In this document: positions 59,515 through 64,000 of the stretch, piece by piece | How positions within the stretch are numbered: the first letter of the stretch is position 1 | Layout: each line of letters begins with the position of its first letter | Assembly (NCBI RefSeq): GCF_000429605.1 | Contig: NZ_KE386925.1 | Location: 647,209 to 711,208 of the forward strand | Length of the DNA: 64,000 bases | Reading direction: 5' to 3' | Source: Azonexus hydrophilus DSM 23864 | GTDB lineage: Bacteria > Pseudomonadota > Gammaproteobacteria > Burkholderiales > Rhodocyclaceae | The notes under the pieces: generated by a model | Told to the model about the DNA's origin: nothing | Databases searched by the model: none | The model's input: the letters and a program-made list of their open reading frames with translations, nothing else | Translations under genes and position numbers: made by a program

Positions 59515-60483
59515 ATGGCCGCCAGTTGCTCCTGGGAATCAATCGACGTGCATCTACTGCAGGTATTGCATGCACTCCTTACCGAATGCAGCGTCTCCAA
59601 CGCCGCCCGCCGCCTGAACCAGTCGCAGCCCGCGGTGAGTACTGCGCTGCGGCGACTGCGCGACATCACCGGCGACCAGCTGCTGGTGCGCAGCCGCAAC
59701 GGCATGACGCCGACCGAACGCGGCCAGTCGCTGCTCGAACCGGTCAAGGTCGCGCTCGCCCAGATCGAGGCGATTGGCCTGCAGCAGGTGCGTTTCGACC
59801 CGATGAAGACGAAGCGTGTGTTCAACATCGCCACGCCGGACTACCTGAACGCCATCCTGATCGGCAACATCGTTGCCCACCTGCGCCAGCATGCACCGCA
59901 CTCCCAGGTCGTACTGCACTCCTTCGGTCCGGAACACGACTACACCAAGGCACTGGAATCGGGCGAGCTCGACATCGTCGTCGGCAACTGGCCGCAGCCG
60001 CCCGAGCATCTGCGGCTGGCGCCGCTGTTCGAGGACGACGTGGTCTGCCTGATGCGCAAGCGCCATCCGCTGGCCGGCCACCGGCTGACCGCCGACGACT
60101 ACCAGAACGCCGAACACCTGGCGCCGACCCCCTACGCGGTCGGTCAGCGCGGCGTCATCGACATGCAACTGGCGCGCGACCGGATCAAGCGCAACGTGGT
60201 CGCCAGCGTGCCCTACTTCAATCTCGTGCCCTACGTCCTGCAGCAGGCCGACCTGATCTTCTCGGCACCACGAATTTTTGCCGAACACTGCTGCGCACTG
60301 GGCGATCTCTGTTACGCCGAATCGCCGGTCGACTTCCCGAAAATGCAGTTCTACCTGCTCTGGCACGACCGCACGCACCACGCCGAAGAATGCCGCTGGT
60401 TCCGCGAGCAGATCGGCGAAGTGATCCGCCAGCGCATCAACCCATCTGCCGAAGCCATGCCCCGGCAGCGCCAGCGGGCCTGA
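59515..60483 (+). CDS. LysR-family transcriptional regulator
   Basis: LysR-type regulator of 322 aa. The HTH is LLQVLHALLTECSVSNAARRLNQSQPAVSTALRRLRDITGDQLLVRSRNGMTPT, followed by the effector domain (about 95-305; VFNIATPDYLNAILIGNIVAHLRQ). The sequence resembles the NodD/PcpR-type group with a short linker. I use ATG 59515 behind GGAGA; an upstream TTG at 59503 overlaps that ribosome binding site. It ends 2 bp before the convergent uraD and is likely to control the purine-degradation genes, although no divergent target adjoins it. Confidence 0.93.
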   Translation: MAASCSWESIDVHLLQVLHALLTECSVSNAARRLNQSQPAVSTALRRLRDITGDQLLVRSRNGMTPTERGQSLLEPVKVALAQIEAIGLQQVRFDPMKTKRVFNIATPDYLNAILIGNIVAHLRQHAPHSQVVLHSFGPEHDYTKALESGELDIVVGNWPQPPEHLRLAPLFEDDVVCLMRKRHPLAGHRLTADDYQNAEHLAPTPYAVGQRGVIDMQLARDRIKRNVVASVPYFNLVPYVLQQADLIFSAPRIFAEHCCALGDLCYAESPVDFPKMQFYLLWHDRTHHAEECRWFREQIGEVIRQRINPSAEAMPRQRQRA

Positions 60484-60485
60484 AA

Positions 60486-61019
60486 TCAGGTAGCGGAGAG
60501 CAATGGATCAAGGCGGAGGTCGGCAATGCGCAGGACCTGCGCCCGGGCCTCGGCAAGTTCCTCGTCGGCGTCTCGCTGCAGGCGGCGACGCATGGCGGCG
60601 ATGATGTCCTGGCGGGTCAAACCGCGTACGGCGACGATGAAGGGCCAGCCGAATTTATCGCGATAGGCGTCGTTGAGCTGGCGGATTTCCGCGAGTTCCG
60701 CCGGCGTGCAGGCATCCAGCCCGGCACCGGCCTGTTCGCGCGCCGAATCGGCCGTCAGCTCGCCACGCAGCGCCGCCTTGCTGGCCAGTTCCGGGTGGGC
60801 CAGGATCAGGGCCAGCACCTCCGCACGCGCCGCACCGGTCAGCACCTCGGACATCGCCGCGCGCAGCATCGCCCGATCGGCAAAAGGGCGCTTCTCCCAG
60901 ACCCGCGCCATGACCCAGGGCGAATGCTCGAACACCGCACCAACAGCGGCAACGAAGCCGTCTCTATCGAGTTGAGAAAGGGTGGCGAAAGTCAGGGGCG
61001 AGGTCATCGTGCGATCCAT
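60486..61019 (-). CDS. uraD: OHCU decarboxylase
   Basis: 2-oxo-4-hydroxy-4-carboxy-5-ureidoimidazoline decarboxylase, 177 aa, the third step from urate to S-allantoin. Typical segments are AVFEHSPWVMARVWEKRPF, LILAHPELASKAALRGELTADSAREQAGAGLD and LNDAYRDKFGWPFIVAVRGL. The His in AHPELA fits the catalytic position. Two starts are possible (61019 and 61007); the first has AGGA upstream. It is convergent with the LysR gene and divergent from uraH across 189 bp. Confidence 0.93.
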   Translation of the reverse strand: MDRTMTSPLTFATLSQLDRDGFVAAVGAVFEHSPWVMARVWEKRPFADRAMLRAAMSEVLTGAARAEVLALILAHPELASKAALRGELTADSAREQAGAGLDACTPAELAEIRQLNDAYRDKFGWPFIVAVRGLTRQDIIAAMRRRLQRDADEELAEARAQVLRIADLRLDPLLSAT

Positions 61020-61170
61020 AAAGTCAGTCCTGAGCCTAGCTTACGGACGCTCAGCGCAGCCAGCAAGCCGTGCCGCGCGTATAAGCTTCCTGCGCCAGGA
61101 CAGATAGTGCGCGCGCCGACATCCGAAAACTCCGATAGCCTTTATACGCCCCCGACGGGCCCTGGCTTCC

Positions 61171-61176
61171 TATAAT
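61171..61176 (+). promoter_or_regulatory. -10 box of the uraH-puuD operon
   Basis: A perfect TATAAT lies 33 bp before uraH, without a good -35 at 17 bp, which would suit an activator-dependent promoter. An 8-bp inverted repeat (GCGTATAA at 61077 and TTATACGC at 61142) flanks the region. Confidence 0.4.
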
Positions 61177-61208
61177 CGACGCATCGTCAACGCAGCCGGA
61201 AATCCGCC

Positions 61209-61562
61209 ATGGGACGCCTCTCCACCCACGTACTAGACACCGCCAACGGCCGCCCGGCCGCCGGCATGACTTACACCCTGAACCGCCTCGACGGCGCGAC
61301 GCCGGTCGTCCTCGCCAGCGGCACGACCAACGCCGACGGGCGCACCGACACGCCGTTGCTGGCCGGCGCCGACCTGTTGCCGGGCATCTACGAACTGGTC
61401 TTCGACGCTGCCGCCTACTTCCGCGCCGTCGGAGCCGAACTGCCCGAACCGCCCTTCCTCGACCGCATCACCCTGCGTTTCGGGGTCGCCGATGCCGATG
61501 GCCATTACCACGTGCCGCTGCTCGTCTCGCCGTGGTCCTACTCCACCTACCGGGGCAGCTGA
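61209..61562 (+). CDS. uraH: 5-hydroxyisourate hydrolase
   Basis: Transthyretin-like HIU hydrolase of 117 aa. It opens with [19 protein letters not shown] (catalytic His region) and ends with the diagnostic YSTYRGS tetrapeptide motif (YRGS). It converts 5-hydroxyisourate to OHCU, feeding UraD. Its stop overlaps the puuD start by one base, so the urate oxidase and its product-processing enzyme are co-translated. There is no signal peptide, so it acts in the cytoplasm. Confidence 0.96.
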   Translation: MGRLSTHVLDTANGRPAAGMTYTLNRLDGATPVVLASGTTNADGRTDTPLLAGADLLPGIYELVFDAAAYFRAVGAELPEPPFLDRITLRFGVADADGHYHVPLLVSPWSYSTYRGS

Positions 61563-62746
61563 TGGACTTCAATTACCTGATCGACGTCAGCTCGCTGCTC
61601 TTGCGCTGGCTGCACCTGATCGTCGGCATCGCCTGGATCGGCTCCTCGTTCTACTTCGTCTGGCTCGACAACTCGCTGCAGCCGCCGACCGACCCGGCAT
61701 TGAAGGCAAAAGGCGTCGGTGGCGAGCTGTGGGCGGTGCATGGCGGCGGTTTCTACAACCCGCAGAAATACCTGGTCGCACCGGCCCACCTGCCGAAAGA
61801 ACTACACTGGTTCAAGTGGGAGTCGTACTCGACCTTCATCACCGGCTTCTTCCTGCTCGGTGTGCTCTATTACGCGCAAGCGGCCACCTACATGATCGAC
61901 CCGATGCGCGCCGCGCTGACCCCCGCCAGCGCCGTCGGCATCGGTCTGGCCACGCTGGTCGTCGGCTGGCTGGTCTATGACACCCTGTGCCGGGTGCTGA
62001 TGCGGCGCAGCCTGCTGCTGTTTGCGGCGCTCTACTTCCTCTTCGTCGTCGCCGTCGCCTGGGGGCTGACTCAGTTGCTGTCCGGCCGGGCCGCCTTCCT
62101 GCACGTCGGCGCGATGATCGCCACGACGATGAGCGCCAACGTCTTCTTCTGGATCATTCCCGGCCAGAAGAAAACCATCGCCATGATGCAGCGCGGCGAA
62201 ACCCCGGACCCGATTCACGGCCTGCGCGCCAAACAGCGCAGCGTGCATAACAACTACCTGACGTTGCCGGTGCTGTTCTGCATGATTTCCAACCACTACG
62301 CCTTCACCTACAACCACCCGCAGGCCTGGCTGGTGCTGGCGCTGATCCTGCTCGCCGCAGTCCTCATCCGCCACTTCTTCAACCTGCGCCACAAGGGCGT
62401 CTTCGCCTGGCCCTACCCGGCCGCCGGCGGCGCCCTGCTGCTTGGCGTCTTCATCTGGCTGGCACCGGCACCGCTCGCCGTTTCCGCCAACGGCGCGCCG
62501 GCCGTCGCCGACATCCAGCCACTGCTCACTGCCCGCTGCGCCGGCTGTCATTCGGCGACGCCGACCCTGATGCCGGCAGCGCCAGCCGGTGTCGTGCTCG
62601 ACACGGAAGCGCAAATCCGCGCCAACGGCCCGCGCATCCTGGCGCAGACGGTGCAACTGAAAGCCATGCCACTCGGCAACATCACCGAAATGACCGACGA
62701 CGAGCGGCAGCAGATCGCCGCCTGGGCCGGCGGCGGTTACCGCTGA
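61562..62746 (+). CDS. puuD: membrane urate hydroxylase PuuD with C-terminal cytochrome c
   Basis: Membrane urate oxidase of 394 aa with about eight hydrophobic segments (SSLLLRWLHLIVGIAWIGSSFYFVWLDNSL) and a C-terminal cytochrome c-like domain (CAGCH haem site at about residue 320). In this family electrons from urate go through the haem domain to the respiratory chain rather than to O2 by a soluble uricase. The start at ATG 61562 overlaps the uraH stop. The position of the haem domain suggests the periplasmic side. Product: 5-hydroxyisourate. Confidence 0.93.
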   Translation: MDFNYLIDVSSLLLRWLHLIVGIAWIGSSFYFVWLDNSLQPPTDPALKAKGVGGELWAVHGGGFYNPQKYLVAPAHLPKELHWFKWESYSTFITGFFLLGVLYYAQAATYMIDPMRAALTPASAVGIGLATLVVGWLVYDTLCRVLMRRSLLLFAALYFLFVVAVAWGLTQLLSGRAAFLHVGAMIATTMSANVFFWIIPGQKKTIAMMQRGETPDPIHGLRAKQRSVHNNYLTLPVLFCMISNHYAFTYNHPQAWLVLALILLAAVLIRHFFNLRHKGVFAWPYPAAGGALLLGVFIWLAPAPLAVSANGAPAVADIQPLLTARCAGCHSATPTLMPAAPAGVVLDTEAQIRANGPRILAQTVQLKAMPLGNITEMTDDERQQIAAWAGGGYR

Positions 62747-63262
62747 TCAGGCGCTGGCGCGATGTTTCTTGATCGGAGCGACAAACTGGTAGTCAATGTC
62801 CCAGGGGAAGTAGATCCACTTGTCCTGGCTGAATTCCTTGACGCACAGGTCGACCACCTCGCGCCCCTGCGGCTTGGCGTAGATCGTCGCGAAAAAGGCC
62901 TTGGGCAGCAGCTTGCGGATGACGCGGGCGGTGTTGCCGGTATCGACCAGATCGTCGATCAGCAGATAACCTTCACCGTCGCCTTCGATGCCCTTGAGGA
63001 TTTTGACTTCCTTGCGCATGGTCTGGGCAGCGGCATCGTCGGTAGCTTCGTAGCTGGACGCGCAGATCGTATCGACCAGGCGGATTTCCAGCTCGCGCGC
63101 CACCAGCGCCGCCGGGATCAGGCCGCCACGGGCGATGGCGATGATCCCCTTGAACGGGCCCTTGTCGATCAGTTGATGGCAGAGCAGACGGGTGTCGCGA
63201 TGAAGTTCGGGCCACGAGATCACGATGTCGTCGCGGTAGGGGCTGGCGGGCGAATGTTCCAT
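62747..63262 (-). CDS. gpt: xanthine phosphoribosyltransferase (Gpt-like)
   Basis: Purine salvage enzyme of 171 aa. The PRPP loop is GYLLIDDLVDTGNTARVIRKL, the N-terminal loop is IAIARGGLIPAALVARELEIRLVDTI, and DKWIYFPWDID closes the active site. It converts xanthine or guanine plus PRPP to the nucleotide. The start at 63262 matches the family N-terminus; the 27-residue longer frame has no ribosome binding site. It is convergent with puuD and divergent from puuE. Confidence 0.9.
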   Translation of the reverse strand: MEHSPASPYRDDIVISWPELHRDTRLLCHQLIDKGPFKGIIAIARGGLIPAALVARELEIRLVDTICASSYEATDDAAAQTMRKEVKILKGIEGDGEGYLLIDDLVDTGNTARVIRKLLPKAFFATIYAKPQGREVVDLCVKEFSQDKWIYFPWDIDYQFVAPIKKHRASA

Positions 63263-63312
63263 GCTTGATTTCTCGATAAACGACAAGGGCAGCAGTATAG
63301 TTGGAGCCGACC

Positions 63313-64000
63313 ATGAGCCATATACGGAAAAGCGAATACCCACGTGATCTGGCCGGTTATGGCCGCAACCCGCCGCACGCCCGATGGCCGGGCAACGCCT
63401 GCATCGCCGTCCAGTTCGTCCTCAACTACGAGGAAGGCGGCGAGAACTGCGTGCTGCACGGCGACGCCGGCTCCGAACAATTCCTCTCCGAAATGTTCAA
63501 CCCGGCCAGCTACCCGGACCGCCACCTGTCGATGGAGTCGATCTACGAATACGGCTCGCGCACCGGCGTCTGGCGCATCCTCAAGGAATTCGAGAAACGC
63601 GGCCTGCCGCTCACCGTGTTCGGCGTCGGCATGGCGCTGCAGCGCAGCCCGGAAGTCACCGCCGCCTTCGTCGAACTGGGCCACGAGATCGCCTGCCACG
63701 GCTGGCGCTGGATTCACTACCAGACGATGGACGAAGCAACCGAGCGCGAGCACATGCGCCTAGCGCTGGAAGTCATCGAGCAGATGACCGGCAGCCGCCC
63801 GCTCGGCTGGTACACCGGCCGCGATTCGCCGAACACCCGCCGCCTGGTTGCCGACGACGGGCGCCTCCTCTACGACAGCGATTACTACGGCGACGACCTA
63901 CCGTTCTGGACCGAAGTCACCAAAACCGACGGCAGCACGGTGCCGCACCTGATCGTGCCGTACACGCTCGACACCAACGACATGCGCTTCTGCCTGCCGC
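63313..64000 (+). CDS. puuE: allantoinase PuuE, N-terminal part (runs off window)
   Basis: Polysaccharide-deacetylase-fold allantoinase, 229 residues visible, cut by the window end. ATG 63313 has GGAG nearby. Family segments are YPRDLAGYGRNPPHARWPGNACIAVQFVLNYEEGGE, SIYEYGSRTGVWRILKEFEKRGLPLTVFGVGMALQRSP, GHEIACHGWRWIHYQ and GWYTGRDSPNTRRLV. It opens allantoin to allantoate and works with PuuD, UraH and UraD. It is divergent from the xanthine phosphoribosyltransferase gene. Confidence 0.94.
   Translation, partial: MSHIRKSEYPRDLAGYGRNPPHARWPGNACIAVQFVLNYEEGGENCVLHGDAGSEQFLSEMFNPASYPDRHLSMESIYEYGSRTGVWRILKEFEKRGLPLTVFGVGMALQRSPEVTAAFVELGHEIACHGWRWIHYQTMDEATEREHMRLALEVIEQMTGSRPLGWYTGRDSPNTRRLVADDGRLLYDSDYYGDDLPFWTEVTKTDGSTVPHLIVPYTLDTNDMRFCLP

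Noticed and set aside
61077..61149. Inverted repeat GCGTATAA ... TTATACGC upstream of uraH as an operator
   Set aside because: Only 8 bp with 57 bp between the arms; chance occurrence in AT-type words near a promoter is plausible.

Overview
This is a GC-rich, densely packed chromosomal window from a betaproteobacterium. It looks most like a Rhodocyclaceae member of the Dechloromonas/Azonexus type. That placement rests on gene content: a TRAP transporter with a DctS/DctR-like pair, a phasin, the orn / M48 peptidase / cytochrome / rsgA block, a urea ABC transporter, and many PAS, CHASE and CBS histidine kinases. No rRNA, tRNA, CRISPR array, transposase or phage gene was seen. Long open frames antisense to genes are common here because of the GC bias and were treated as shadows.

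Layout: 11-3714 is a TRAP solute-binding protein (dctP) divergent from a sensor kinase and FixJ-type regulator, with a perfect 14-bp palindrome between them. 3816-10613 is housekeeping: trxA, rho, rpmE, an ArnT-like glycosyltransferase, orn, an M48 peptidase, a small c-type cytochrome and rsgA. 10688-17141 is a three-gene signalling operon: an HD-GYP response regulator with no canonical start codon, a hybrid kinase with receiver and HPt, and a soluble four-CBS kinase with an HPt but no receiver. 17142-25272 (minus) is an amidoligase/transglutaminase cluster. 25445-35735 holds a CHASE hybrid kinase, an NCS1 nucleobase-permease/kinase/receiver fusion with its LuxR-type regulator, and a hybrid kinase coupled to a small periplasmic molybdopterin-fold protein. 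35883-37196 has a phasin, a small unknown protein and a hemerythrin-like protein.

37329-47078 carries the urea transporter urtABCDE, unusually split: urtA is 4.2 kb from urtBCDE. A TerC-family gene next to urtB is bracketed by a 123-bp direct repeat made of the urtB promoter and its first 14 codons. urtA and both repeat copies share a promoter architecture (TACG-N8-CGTA at a fixed distance from a TAATCT -10-like box). 47134-55476 contains a FIST-domain kinase divergent from a dual-receiver LuxR regulator, queF, a periplasmic binding lipoprotein coupled to a Cache-like hybrid kinase, and a small STAS-like protein. 55800-59365 is a GntR-regulated polar amino-acid-type ABC transporter behind a good sigma-54 promoter. 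59515-64000 is purine/urate catabolism: a LysR regulator, uraD, uraH, puuD, a xanthine phosphoribosyltransferase and the start of puuE.

The second half reads as a nitrogen-scavenging region: purine ring opening (PuuD, UraH, UraD, PuuE), urea uptake (Urt) and an amino-acid-type transporter. The NCS1-permease kinase is a plausible nucleobase or ureide sensor for it. Eight histidine kinases in 64 kb is a very high density. Functions are inferred from motifs and gene order only; no database search was possible.
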